From NCBI GenBank assembly GCA_021772915.1, contig JAJFLB010000026.1, positions 1-64,000 of the forward strand: a DNA stretch of 64,000 bases. The letters run 5' to 3'. Position numbers and translations under genes: made by a program. This DNA comes from Gammaproteobacteria bacterium. Its GTDB lineage: Bacteria; Pseudomonadota; Gammaproteobacteria; Xanthomonadales; SZUA-36. Positions 10,775-19,550 of this stretch are shown here, piece after piece (within the stretch, counting starts at the first letter, position 1; each line of letters starts with the position of its first letter). The notes beneath the pieces were generated by a model. The model worked only from the letters and a program-made list of their open reading frames with translations. It had not been told where the DNA came from and did no database searches.

Positions 10775-12226
10775 TCAAAACCGGAAATAAATAAATGGGC
10801 TGTAAGCGTTCGCGGCAATAGACAGCAGGCACAAGACCATTAATGAGCTGAGCACAAGCAGGTTGACACCGGTATAGCTCACGGCCACTGCCCTCTGGTA
10901 GGATCCCGTCAGCTCTTTCATGCGGGCGAGAACCAGGTGATTAAGAGAGGATGTTGCCGGTGTCGCCAGCAAGATGCCAACAGCCAGAATCAAAGCGATT
11001 TTTATGTCCAGATATCTTTCCAGGTAGTGGATATCACCATTGCCGCTTGAGAAACCTCCAAGAGCTTCAAAAAACAACATCGCTTCGGTCAGGCTCTCGG
11101 TTCGAAAAAATACCCAACCGGCCATAACGACCAGCAAGGTATAAATATGTCGCATAAATACCGGCAACCTGCTTAGCACTCTGCCCATAAAGGTCCGTTC
11201 AGCCACCAGGAAACTGCCGTGAAACAATCCCCAGATAAGAAACGTCCAACTGGCACCGTGCCACAGTCCACATAGGCAAAACACAAGCAGCAGGTTGGTG
11301 AATGTTCGCAATCGTCCGAAGCGGTTGCCACCCAGAGGGATATACAAGTAGTCGCGGAACCAGGAGGACAGGGAAATATGCCAGCGACGCCAGAACTCCT
11401 TGATGGATTGTGAAATATAGGGATAGTTGAAATTTTCCAGGAAACGGAAACCCAGCATCCGACCAAGTCCAATTGCCATATCAGAATAACCAGAAAAGTC
11501 AAAATAGATTTGCAGCGTATAGCAAATCAGCCCTAGCCAGGCCAATTCGGTGCTCAGTTGTCCGCCGTCGATTGCAAAAATCTGGTCTGCAACCAACCCC
11601 AGTGGATTTGCGATCAGAATCTTTTTTGCAAGACCGTAGATAAAGCGCTGTGCCCCGCTGTTGAGTAGCTTCAGACTCAGAACCCGCTCGCGTATTTGCT
11701 TCGAAATATCATGGTAACGCACGATGGGTCCGGCAATCAGTTGCGGGAACAATGAGATGTACAATGCAACGTTGACAATGTTCTTTTGAGGTTTGCTTTC
11801 ACCACGGTAGACATCAATCAGGTATGACATCGCCTGAAAGGTGAAAAAAGAAATACCGAGTGGTAAATGAACCGGTGACCAGTCAATGGTTTCGATATCA
11901 CTCAGGGCGATCAGTTTGTTGATATTTTCAACTACAAAATTGGCGTACTTGTAATAGGCCAGTAGCCCCAGGTTAATTACAATTCCTGCTGCCAAAAGCG
12001 CTTTCTTTTTCGTGGGCTTGTGACTTCCTCCCAGCAAACGCCCAAATACATAATTGATGCTGATGCTTCCCAGCATGATCAGTACGTAAAAAATTTCTCC
12101 CCAGGCATAAAAAACTAAACTGGCCATTAGCAGGAACAGATTTTTGAGTCGCCGGCCCAGCAGGTAGTAACAAAGCAGAACTACCGGCAAAAAAACGAAC
12201 AGGAAAATTGAAGAACTAAATACCAT
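10775..12226 (-). CDS. MBOAT-family polysaccharide O-acyltransferase (AlgI-like)
   Basis: A 483-residue integral membrane acyltransferase expected to carry acetyl groups across the inner membrane to the periplasmic AlgJ-like partner encoded next. It has the typical N-terminus (MVFSSSIFLFVFLP), the FDFSGYSDMAIGLGRMLGF block, His283 in RRWHISLSSWFRDYLYIPL, and the invariant catalytic histidine His323 in LWHGASWTFLIWG. It is first in a three-gene operon on the - strand (MBOAT, AlgJ-like, sulfatase-like). No alginate polymerase or epimerase genes are seen, so the polymer is probably not alginate. Confidence 0.93.
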   Translation of the reverse strand: MVFSSSIFLFVFLPVVLLCYYLLGRRLKNLFLLMASLVFYAWGEIFYVLIMLGSISINYVFGRLLGGSHKPTKKKALLAAGIVINLGLLAYYKYANFVVENINKLIALSDIETIDWSPVHLPLGISFFTFQAMSYLIDVYRGESKPQKNIVNVALYISLFPQLIAGPIVRYHDISKQIRERVLSLKLLNSGAQRFIYGLAKKILIANPLGLVADQIFAIDGGQLSTELAWLGLICYTLQIYFDFSGYSDMAIGLGRMLGFRFLENFNYPYISQSIKEFWRRWHISLSSWFRDYLYIPLGGNRFGRLRTFTNLLLVFCLCGLWHGASWTFLIWGLFHGSFLVAERTFMGRVLSRLPVFMRHIYTLLVVMAGWVFFRTESLTEAMLFFEALGGFSSGNGDIHYLERYLDIKIALILAVGILLATPATSSLNHLVLARMKELTGSYQRAVAVSYTGVNLLVLSSLMVLCLLSIAANAYSPFIYFRF

Positions 12227-12308
12227 GGCGAAATAAAATCCGATGTACAGGGAATGTGATTTGGTTTGTTTGCAGCTATGGGCAGTGTGTTATATTTTAC
12301 TGGCGTGA

Positions 12309-12337
12309 TTGAACGATAAATTACAATTTATTACAAG
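12309..12337 (+). promoter_or_regulatory. Candidate promoter with a palindrome filling the spacer
   Basis: TTGAAC (12309-12314) and TACAAG (12332-12337) are separated by 17 bases, and 16 of these (12316-12331) are the perfect palindrome ATAAATTACAATTTAT (7-bp arms, 2-bp centre). A regulator bound there would compete with RNA polymerase. It faces the methyltransferase gene at 12494; the intervening leader is about 150 bases. The gap 12227-12493 also must hold the MBOAT operon promoter, for which I see only a weak TATAAC. Confidence 0.4.
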
Positions 12338-12493
12338 GCAGTTGGGCTAACTTACTGAGTATCCCTCTCTGACAAAGGAAAAGGGTTTACCGTGTTCATA
12401 CGACCTCCAACCAGTTGTCTGTACCACTCGGCGATAAGTCATGCGACGTGAACTTGAGACGTCAGAGCGGCTTTGCAGTATTGGGTGTGCAAG

Positions 12494-13342
12494 ATGAAAC
12501 AGGTTTTGGTATCTGAGCTGCCTGAGCCTTTTGTCAGCGTGAAGAAAATTGATGCTGTACTCGATTTTGTCAGACGGTGTCAGTCAGACTCAGAAGCTAT
12601 TCAAGTCCCGGTTGAAACACTTGAAGGACAGTGTTTCATCTGTGCCAAAGAGGTCGCTTTCAATGTTCATGCGCCCACCGATGGTGCAGCCATTAACTGG
12701 CGTGAAACGCTGTCCTGTCCGGGGTGCGGGCTTATCAACCGGTGGCGCGGTTGCCTGCACGTGTTTGAAGCTGTCGGCGAGCCCAAAAAATCAGACCGGA
12801 TCTATTTGACCGAAACTTTGTCACCGGTCTATGAAAATCTGGCCAGTCGGTTTCCCTTGCTAATTGCCTCCGAATATTTCCCGGATTCAGAGCCGGGTAG
12901 CGTGGTCGAGGCGCACTATACCCAAGTCAGGAACGAAGACGCGACACAACTCACTTTTGATGACGAGAGTTTCGAATTTGTACTGTGTTTTGATGTTCTG
13001 GAGCACGTACCGGATTATCGTCAGGCTCTCAGGGAGTTTTGCCGGGTTCTGACAACGAACGGTCAACTGGTGCTGAGTGTTCCTTTTAATTTCAAACACG
13101 AGACCGACGTTCGGGCCGTTCTGGATCAAGACGGCAATATCAAACACCTCATGGAGCCCTGCTACCACGGTGACCCGTTGTCCAGCGAGGGTGTACTCAG
13201 TTTTCGTGACTTTGGAATGGATTTACTGGAAGAAATGCACACGGCTGGATTCCAGGACAGTTTTGCAGTGTGTTACAACACGAGGGAATGGGGTTATTTG
13301 GAGAACAATATTGCGTTTGTTGGACGCAAGACAGGAAATTGA
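12494..13342 (+). CDS. Zinc-ribbon class I SAM methyltransferase-like protein
   Basis: A 282-residue protein. Residues ~45-90 contain a CFIC ... CPGC pair, a four-cysteine zinc ribbon. The C-terminal part has methyltransferase motifs: the acidic/NEDATQLTFDDESFEFVLC stretch, FDVLEHVPDY and LTTNGQLVLSVPF. The usual glycine-rich motif I is replaced by RIYLTETLSPVYENL. I have seen this pattern in a family of methyltransferases near sugar-modification genes, so it may still bind SAM. ATG 12494 was preferred to the TTG at 12473. It sits between the glycan operon and fba and may belong to the former. Confidence 0.75.
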   Translation: MKQVLVSELPEPFVSVKKIDAVLDFVRRCQSDSEAIQVPVETLEGQCFICAKEVAFNVHAPTDGAAINWRETLSCPGCGLINRWRGCLHVFEAVGEPKKSDRIYLTETLSPVYENLASRFPLLIASEYFPDSEPGSVVEAHYTQVRNEDATQLTFDDESFEFVLCFDVLEHVPDYRQALREFCRVLTTNGQLVLSVPFNFKHETDVRAVLDQDGNIKHLMEPCYHGDPLSSEGVLSFRDFGMDLLEEMHTAGFQDSFAVCYNTREWGYLENNIAFVGRKTGN

Positions 13343-13417
13343 CGACCTGCGCAATGAGTGCGTTACAGCGGGTGAAAAGCGATAGAATAAAACTCAGTAT
13401 CAACCAAGGAATCTGTG

Positions 13418-14494
13418 ATGAGCAATAAGTTATTAAAACCGGGTGTGGTCACCGGAGAAGGTTATGCAACTTTGGTGGCAGCTGCCAAGTCTGGTGGTTA
13501 TGCCTTACCAGCCGTAAACGTGACCGGAACCAATACGATCAACGCCGTGATGGAGGCCGCTGCCCAGGCCAATTCCGACATTATCATTCAGCTATCCAAC
13601 AGTGGCGCCCAGTTTTATGCGGGCCGGGGTATTGCGGATGGTTTCAAGGCCAAGGTGGTCGGGGCGGTCGCTGCAGCACAGCACGCACAGTTGCTGGCGG
13701 AGCATTACGGTATATGTGTCGCCATGCATACTGATCACGCCAACCGTGCGCTGATTCCCTGGATCGAGGCCATGCTCGATGCAGGCGAAGAACACTATGA
13801 GAAGCATGGCAAACCGTTGTATAGCTCACACATGCTGGATCTGTCTGCCGATCCCATTGATTTCAATCTTGGTGAGTGCGCGAGAATTCTTACACGGATG
13901 GCAAAAATTGATATGTCACTTGAGATAGAACTGGGTGTAACGGGCGGAGAAGAAGATGGTATCGGCAGTGAATTTGAAGAAGCCGCGGACAACTCCAAGT
14001 TGTACACCCAACCGGAAGATGTTTTGCAGGCCTACGAATTACTGAATCCGATTGGCCATTTTTCCGTTGCCGCGTCATTCGGCAACGTCCATGGCGTATA
14101 TAAGCCGGGTAACGTCACTTTGCGTCCTGAAATCCTGAAGAATTCACAGTCGCTGGTGCAGCAAACCCATGATACGAAACCCAATCCTTTACATCTGGTT
14201 TTCCACGGCGGCTCAGGTTCGGAAAAGGCCAAAATTCACGAGGCGGTTGGCTACGGTGTATTCAAGATGAATATCGACACCGATACACAGTTTGCTTTCT
14301 CGCAGCCGGTTGGCAGCTTCGTTGAGGAGAATGCGCGGGCATTCAAGCACCAGATCGATCCTGATGATGGTACGCCGTACAAGAAGTTTTACGATCCCAG
14401 AAAGTATCTGCGACTGGGTGAGGAAGGCATCGTGGCACGTCTGCAGGAAGCCTGTGACGACCTCGGTTCGAAGGGCAAATCCATCGCGGGCTAG
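13418..14494 (+). CDS. fbaA: Fructose-bisphosphate aldolase, class II
   Basis: Cleaves fructose-1,6-bisphosphate to DHAP and glyceraldehyde-3-phosphate, using zinc, in glycolysis and gluconeogenesis. The 358-residue protein follows the class IIA (E. coli FbaA-like) pattern throughout: CVAMHTDHANRALIPW with zinc and catalytic residues, LEIELGVTGGEEDG, SFGNVHGVYKPGNV, VFHGGSGS and KMNIDTDTQ. The AAGGA at 13406-13410 is 7 bases before ATG 13418; a GTG three bases earlier is the alternative. Confidence 0.96.
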   Translation: MSNKLLKPGVVTGEGYATLVAAAKSGGYALPAVNVTGTNTINAVMEAAAQANSDIIIQLSNSGAQFYAGRGIADGFKAKVVGAVAAAQHAQLLAEHYGICVAMHTDHANRALIPWIEAMLDAGEEHYEKHGKPLYSSHMLDLSADPIDFNLGECARILTRMAKIDMSLEIELGVTGGEEDGIGSEFEEAADNSKLYTQPEDVLQAYELLNPIGHFSVAASFGNVHGVYKPGNVTLRPEILKNSQSLVQQTHDTKPNPLHLVFHGGSGSEKAKIHEAVGYGVFKMNIDTDTQFAFSQPVGSFVEENARAFKHQIDPDDGTPYKKFYDPRKYLRLGEEGIVARLQEACDDLGSKGKSIAG

Positions 14495-14518
14495 TTCTCC
14501 TGGTTTTTACAGCGAGAC

Positions 14519-16270
14519 TTAACTGCCGTATTTGGCCGAGAACCGGTGTTTTACGGGATAGGGAAACACATCCGCAAGATCACCGCGGAGCAGGGTGTCC
14601 TTGATGCCGTTCCACCATGCCGGGTCCATCAGGTCCGCATGATCCTGCTCAAACAACTTGAGATCATCACCGTTGGCAAAGAAAAATGGTCCGAACGACT
14701 CAGGGAAAACATCATTGTGTGCTATTGAATACCATGGTGTTTCTGAAATCTCGTCCTCGTAATGAAGTGCTGGCGGAATCCGGCGAAAGTTACACTCGGT
14801 GATATAACAAATCTCGTCATAGTCATAGAAGACAACCCGCCTGCTCCTGGTGACACCGAAGTTCTTTTTGAGCATGTCACCAGGAAAGATATTGGCGCTG
14901 GCGAGGTCGCGGATCGCGTAACCAAAATCCCGAATGGCCCGGCGTCGCCGTGGTGGGGTTGCGCGCGTCAGATACTCGTCCAATGGCTCCATGCGCCGCT
15001 CTATGTATATGTGCTTGATGACCAACTGGTCACCCACTTCCTCAATCGAGTTTTCAGCAGTTGCACGCAACTCGGCCAATAGAAGAGGGTCGATGCGGTC
15101 GAGTGCGATTGCCACATTGGAGTACTCCAGTGTGTCAGCCAGTCTGCCTACCCGGTCGTGGTACTTCACCAATTGATACTTTTGCCGTACTTCTTCCCGG
15201 GACGCGGACTTGGGTGGGTCAAACTGATCCCTGATTAGCTTGAAGACGAACTGGAAAGACGGCAGCGTAAACACCAGCATCACGAGGCCACGCACACCAG
15301 GCGCGATCTGGAAGTTATCCTGGGAATGACTCAGATGATGTGTCATTTCCCGGTAGAAAAGAGTTTTAGCCTGTTTTTGAAGCCCCAGCATTGCATAAAG
15401 ATCGACCGGTGGTTTGCTGGGCATGATGGAAAGCAAAAATCGCACGTAGGCCGACGGTACTTCCATATCGACCATGAAATAAGCACGGGAGAAGCTGAAC
15501 ACGACACTGACGTGTTTGCGACGCAGTAAAGCCGTGTCCAGAAACATTTTGCGGCTACCGTCCTGCAGAATTGAAATAACCAGAGGTTGCACGATGTCGC
15601 CGTTAATAATACGACAGACGATATAGGCTGCTTTACCGCGAAAAAACAGCGAGCCCAACACCTGTACTTGATAATTGGCCTGGGCCTGCCAGTCTTTTGC
15701 CCGCTGCTCTAGTATCGATCTTTCCAGATAGCGTATGTCCCGGCGCAGATTCTGAAAGCCATTAGCGAGACTAAAACTCGTGACTGTTTGTAGCAGACAT
15801 CGTCGTAAGCCCTTGGTGAGTGGGTAATAACTGCGGTAGGTTGGGGTCGGACCGTAGAGGTGCTCGGTACTCAGACTCGGTCGCCAGAAGATATTCCTAT
15901 TATTGTAGTAATCCCTATGCAGAACTCTACAAACAATTGAATTGTAGAATGTTTCTGCACACTCTGCCTGGAGATGGTTCAATACCAGTGTGATAAACGC
16001 TGCTTTTACGTTTGGCCACCATTGTGCATTCCCGGCAGCCAGGGGAAAGCTCTTGTTGAGGGAATTGACGGTTTCGCTTACACGTTTCTCATAACCAAGA
16101 ATGCGTTCCTTCCTGCCTTCCCCGGCGCGTGACCAGTCGGTGTGTTCAAAGCAAACTTTGGCTTCATGGCCAAAGCTTCTGAACAGGTAGTAGTGATTGT
16201 TGAAGCCATCCAGAATCGTCTGTGCGATGGCCTGCGGATCTTCACCCCCTGTGCGAGCTGATGTGATCAC
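14519..16270 (-). CDS. aceK: Isocitrate dehydrogenase kinase/phosphatase
   Basis: Phosphorylates and dephosphorylates isocitrate dehydrogenase, shifting carbon into the glyoxylate bypass on acetate or fatty acids. Strong family blocks are present: PGVRGLVMLVFTLPSFQFVF, QLVKYHDRVGRLADTLEY, KHIYIERRM, FPGDMLKKNFGVTR and VVFYDYDEICY, the last two forming the catalytic loop and metal site. The frame is open to 16375, but GTG 16270 makes a GTGA overlap with the glpT stop and leaves 15 residues before the conserved IAQTIL start, as in E. coli; I chose it. The protein is then 583 residues. It is coupled to a glpT-like gene rather than to aceBA. The likely target, Icd with Ser113, is at 29892-31136. 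Confidence 0.95.
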   Translation of the reverse strand: MITSARTGGEDPQAIAQTILDGFNNHYYLFRSFGHEAKVCFEHTDWSRAGEGRKERILGYEKRVSETVNSLNKSFPLAAGNAQWWPNVKAAFITLVLNHLQAECAETFYNSIVCRVLHRDYYNNRNIFWRPSLSTEHLYGPTPTYRSYYPLTKGLRRCLLQTVTSFSLANGFQNLRRDIRYLERSILEQRAKDWQAQANYQVQVLGSLFFRGKAAYIVCRIINGDIVQPLVISILQDGSRKMFLDTALLRRKHVSVVFSFSRAYFMVDMEVPSAYVRFLLSIMPSKPPVDLYAMLGLQKQAKTLFYREMTHHLSHSQDNFQIAPGVRGLVMLVFTLPSFQFVFKLIRDQFDPPKSASREEVRQKYQLVKYHDRVGRLADTLEYSNVAIALDRIDPLLLAELRATAENSIEEVGDQLVIKHIYIERRMEPLDEYLTRATPPRRRRAIRDFGYAIRDLASANIFPGDMLKKNFGVTRSRRVVFYDYDEICYITECNFRRIPPALHYEDEISETPWYSIAHNDVFPESFGPFFFANGDDLKLFEQDHADLMDPAWWNGIKDTLLRGDLADVFPYPVKHRFSAKYGS

Positions 16271-17616
16271 CGGGGTGTCTTCACCAACGATTGATTTTCG
16301 GCCTTCCATGTCATGGCAATCATCATGATGGATATTATACAAGCGGTGGAAATCAACATGAATCCGGCATCCCAACCTGAACGATCTACGAGATATCCAA
16401 TCACAAGATTGGCGCTGACCGCACCCCCGACATAACCAAACAGACCGGTGAAGCCCGCAGCCGTACCAGCGGCTTTTTTGGGTACGAGGTCAAGTGCGTG
16501 CACACCGATAAGCATCACCGGCCCGTAAATCAGGAAACCGATGGCAATCAGCATTGCGATATCGATGCCCGGGTTGCCCGGTGGGTTAAACCAGTAGACA
16601 AGTACGCAGACCAGGGTCAACAACAGATAGATTATGCTGACGGGAGCGCGTCTGCCACGAAAAACATTATCTGACAGATACCCGCATAGCAGGGTGCCCG
16701 GTATACCGGCCCATTCATAGAGGGCATAGGCCCATCCCGAGTCTTCAAAAGAAAAATTCTTGGCTTCATGGAGATAGGTCGGTGCCCAGTCCAGCACACC
16801 ATAGCGAACCAGATAGACAAAGGCGTTGGCAATGGCGATGGACCACAACAGCCGGTTATTGAGTACATGGCGCAGGAATATATCGCGGGCTGAAAATTCC
16901 TGTTCATGTTGCTGCTGATATTTGAACGTCTTGGGGTAGTCCTGTTTATACACTTCAATGGCGGGCAGCCCCTGGGATTGGGGTGTATCGCGTACTGCCA
17001 GCCAGATATACAGTGCGATGACCAGGGCGAAAAAGCCGTGCAGATAAAGGATTGCATGCCAGTCGGCAAACACTGCCATCGCAAGGATGGCAACGGGCCC
17101 GACCAGGCCGCCACCCACGTTGTGGGCGACGTTCCAAAACGCCATTTTCGTACCCCTTTCACTGGCTGAAAACCAGTGCACCATGGTGCGACCGCATGCC
17201 GGCCAGCCCATTCCCTGAAACCAGCCATTGGCCAACAGTAAGCCAAACATGATACCGACGGACCCCGTGGCTGCGGGTAGCAAGCCCATGGCGATCATGG
17301 TCAGGGCACTCAGGATCAGTCCTGTCGTCATGAACAGCCGTGCATTGCTGCGGTCGGAAACATTACCCATGAAGAACTTGGAAAGCCCGTAGGCTATGGC
17401 GACACCCGACAAGGCAAAACCAAGTGCTGTTCTCGAATAGCCCTCTTCAATTAAATGGGGCATGGCCAGGGAGAAGTTCTTTCTGACCAGATAGTAACCG
17501 GCATAACCCACAAAAATTCCACTGTATACCTGCCATCTCAGACGGGTATAACTGCGATCTATATCCGTTTCAGGAATCTGCGGGCGGTGGGGAGGAGGTG
17601 TGAAAAATCTGCTCAT
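16267..17616 (-). CDS. glpT: Glycerol-3-phosphate:phosphate antiporter
   Basis: A 449-residue MFS transporter with 12 membrane segments. It tracks E. coli GlpT along its whole length: RLRWQVYSGIFVGYAGYYLV in TM1 (containing the substrate-binding Arg), FMGNVSDRSN, GWFQGMGWPACGRTMVHWF, FVYLVRYGVLDWAPTYL (second substrate Arg) and LVPKKAAGTAAGFTGLFGY. ATG 17616 (MSRFFTPPPHRP) matches the GlpT N-terminus; ATG 17655 would add 13 residues. It is divergent from the DUF885 gene and overlaps aceK by 4 bases. Closely related UhpT/PgtP-type transporters are a less likely alternative. Confidence 0.92.
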   Translation of the reverse strand: MSRFFTPPPHRPQIPETDIDRSYTRLRWQVYSGIFVGYAGYYLVRKNFSLAMPHLIEEGYSRTALGFALSGVAIAYGLSKFFMGNVSDRSNARLFMTTGLILSALTMIAMGLLPAATGSVGIMFGLLLANGWFQGMGWPACGRTMVHWFSASERGTKMAFWNVAHNVGGGLVGPVAILAMAVFADWHAILYLHGFFALVIALYIWLAVRDTPQSQGLPAIEVYKQDYPKTFKYQQQHEQEFSARDIFLRHVLNNRLLWSIAIANAFVYLVRYGVLDWAPTYLHEAKNFSFEDSGWAYALYEWAGIPGTLLCGYLSDNVFRGRRAPVSIIYLLLTLVCVLVYWFNPPGNPGIDIAMLIAIGFLIYGPVMLIGVHALDLVPKKAAGTAAGFTGLFGYVGGAVSANLVIGYLVDRSGWDAGFMLISTACIISIMMIAMTWKAENQSLVKTPR

Positions 17617-17723
17617 TATCTGCTCGATCAATCCTACAGGTCGGGTTTCAGACATTCCAGCCCGGCTTCAGGCTCTGTACAATACGACGGTCGTGCCATT
17701 CACCCAACAAAACGGAATACGCT

Positions 17724-19550
17724 ATGAACAGAATTATTTTCTTGATTTCAGTGATGCTGCTCAGCTTTTGCCCCTTGGCCAGTGCGGATTTCCTGGACGA
17801 AATCAACGCCCTGACCACACGTGTGCGGGTATTGGCTGGTGGCGATACCGGTCTGAGTGATTCGGCACGTTATCACGAATTGGTCGAAATCACCTATGAG
17901 TACACGATGCTCAGCTATCCCGAATTTGCCACTTACCTGGGTGACCCACGCGGCCAGGACCGGTGGTCAGACCAGTCGGAAGAAATTACACGGCAACGGG
18001 AGCAGGATGAAAAGGACCTGTTGGCAGCCCTGGAGAATATCAACCGGGAGGCGCTAACGGCTAATGAGCGGGTCAGCTACGATTTGCTACTCGATAGCCA
18101 GAAAAGGGACGTCGAAGGTCAACAATTCCCGGCTGAGTTGATGCCACTTAATCAGATGGGTGGTGTACAGCAGAATATTGCTCAAATGATGACGATTTCG
18201 CAGCCCAAAGACGCTGCAGATTATGCAAATATGATTGCCCGACTGGAGAAAGTTCCACAAGTGGTTGATCAGACCATCGCCTGGATGCGTAAGGGTTTAC
18301 AGGCCGGTGTCACGCCCCCCGCAATTACTTTGCGTGATGTCCCGCAGCAAATTCGCAACCAGTTGGTTGATGAGCCTGAAGAAAGCCCGATGCTGGGTGC
18401 ATTCAAACAGTTTTCAGCCAATGTGGATTCACTCCAGCAAAAATCCCTCAAACAGCAGGCAATGAAGGCCTTCAGTGACAAGGTCGCACCGGCTTTTGAA
18501 AAACTGCTGGCTTTTGTCGAAAATGAGTACATACCGGCGGCACGAAGCTCCATAGCCATGCGGGACTTACCCAACGGTGAGGCCTGGTACTCCTACAATG
18601 TGAAACAACGCACCACGACCCAGCTCACACCTGAACAGATACATAAAATCGGGCTTGCTGAGGTTAAGCGCATTCGTAACGAAATGGATGTGATCATCAA
18701 AGCCAGCGGTTTCAAGGGTACATTTGAAGAGTTTCTGAAGTTTCTACGCACTGACCCGCAGTTTTATCACACCAGCAAGGAAGACTTGCTGCGTGAGTAC
18801 CGTGATATTTCCAAACGTGCCGACCCGGAGCTGATGAAGCTATTTGGCAAGTTGCCGCGAACGCCCTATGGGGTTATCCCCATACCCTCTTATGCGGAAA
18901 AATCGCAAACGACGGCCTATTACCAGCGGGGCTCAGTTGAGGCTGGTCGCCCCGGTAATTTCTTCGCCAATACTTACGCCCTGGATACACGCCCGCGCTG
19001 GGAGATGGAAGCGTTGACCCTGCATGAGGCTGTACCTGGTCACCATTTGCAACTGGCCATCCAGGATGAGCTGGAGGATGTTCCCTGGTTCCGTCGTATT
19101 GGCAGTTACACTGCCTTCATCGAGGGCTGGGGGCTGTATTCGGAAAGCCTGGGTGTGGAGATGGGTTTCTACACAGACCCCTACTCGAAGTTCGGACAGT
19201 TGACTTACGAAATGTGGCGCGCAATTCGCCTGGTTGTGGATACGGGCATGCATCAATTTGGCTGGTCACGGCAAAAAGCCATCGATTACTTTATGAAAAA
19301 TGCCGGCAAGCAGGAACATGACGTGGTCGTTGAAATTGACCGGTACATCGTTTGGCCCGGTCAGGCCCTGGCCTACAAAATTGGAGAGCTGAAGATCAAG
19401 GAACTGCGTGCCTGGGCAACCGATGAACTCGGTGAGAACTTCGACATCCGGGCATTTCACGATGAGGTTTTGGGCAGGGGTGCCGTACCGTTAAGCATGT
19501 TGGAAGCCAACCTCAAGGCATGGGTCCGAGATCAGCAGACTCATGATTGA
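17724..19550 (+). CDS. DUF885 family secreted peptidase-like protein
   Basis: A 608-residue protein with a clear signal peptide (1-21, ending in LASA). The centre of the DUF885 family is present: LHEAVPGHHLQL, with His434-Glu435 and the downstream His pair resembling a gluzincin-type zinc site, followed by EGWGLYSESLG. Members are usually annotated as uncharacterised or as zinc carboxypeptidase-like proteins. It overlaps add by 8 bases, so the two are expressed together. The substrate is unknown; a periplasmic peptide hydrolase is a reasonable inference. Confidence 0.88.
   Translation: MNRIIFLISVMLLSFCPLASADFLDEINALTTRVRVLAGGDTGLSDSARYHELVEITYEYTMLSYPEFATYLGDPRGQDRWSDQSEEITRQREQDEKDLLAALENINREALTANERVSYDLLLDSQKRDVEGQQFPAELMPLNQMGGVQQNIAQMMTISQPKDAADYANMIARLEKVPQVVDQTIAWMRKGLQAGVTPPAITLRDVPQQIRNQLVDEPEESPMLGAFKQFSANVDSLQQKSLKQQAMKAFSDKVAPAFEKLLAFVENEYIPAARSSIAMRDLPNGEAWYSYNVKQRTTTQLTPEQIHKIGLAEVKRIRNEMDVIIKASGFKGTFEEFLKFLRTDPQFYHTSKEDLLREYRDISKRADPELMKLFGKLPRTPYGVIPIPSYAEKSQTTAYYQRGSVEAGRPGNFFANTYALDTRPRWEMEALTLHEAVPGHHLQLAIQDELEDVPWFRRIGSYTAFIEGWGLYSESLGVEMGFYTDPYSKFGQLTYEMWRAIRLVVDTGMHQFGWSRQKAIDYFMKNAGKQEHDVVVEIDRYIVWPGQALAYKIGELKIKELRAWATDELGENFDIRAFHDEVLGRGAVPLSMLEANLKAWVRDQQTHD

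Noticed and set aside
16632-17246. 204-codon - strand frame inside glpT
   Set aside because: Same strand, other frame, of a gene with clear GlpT motifs; composition rich in Trp, Cys, Pro and Arg is typical of a shadow.
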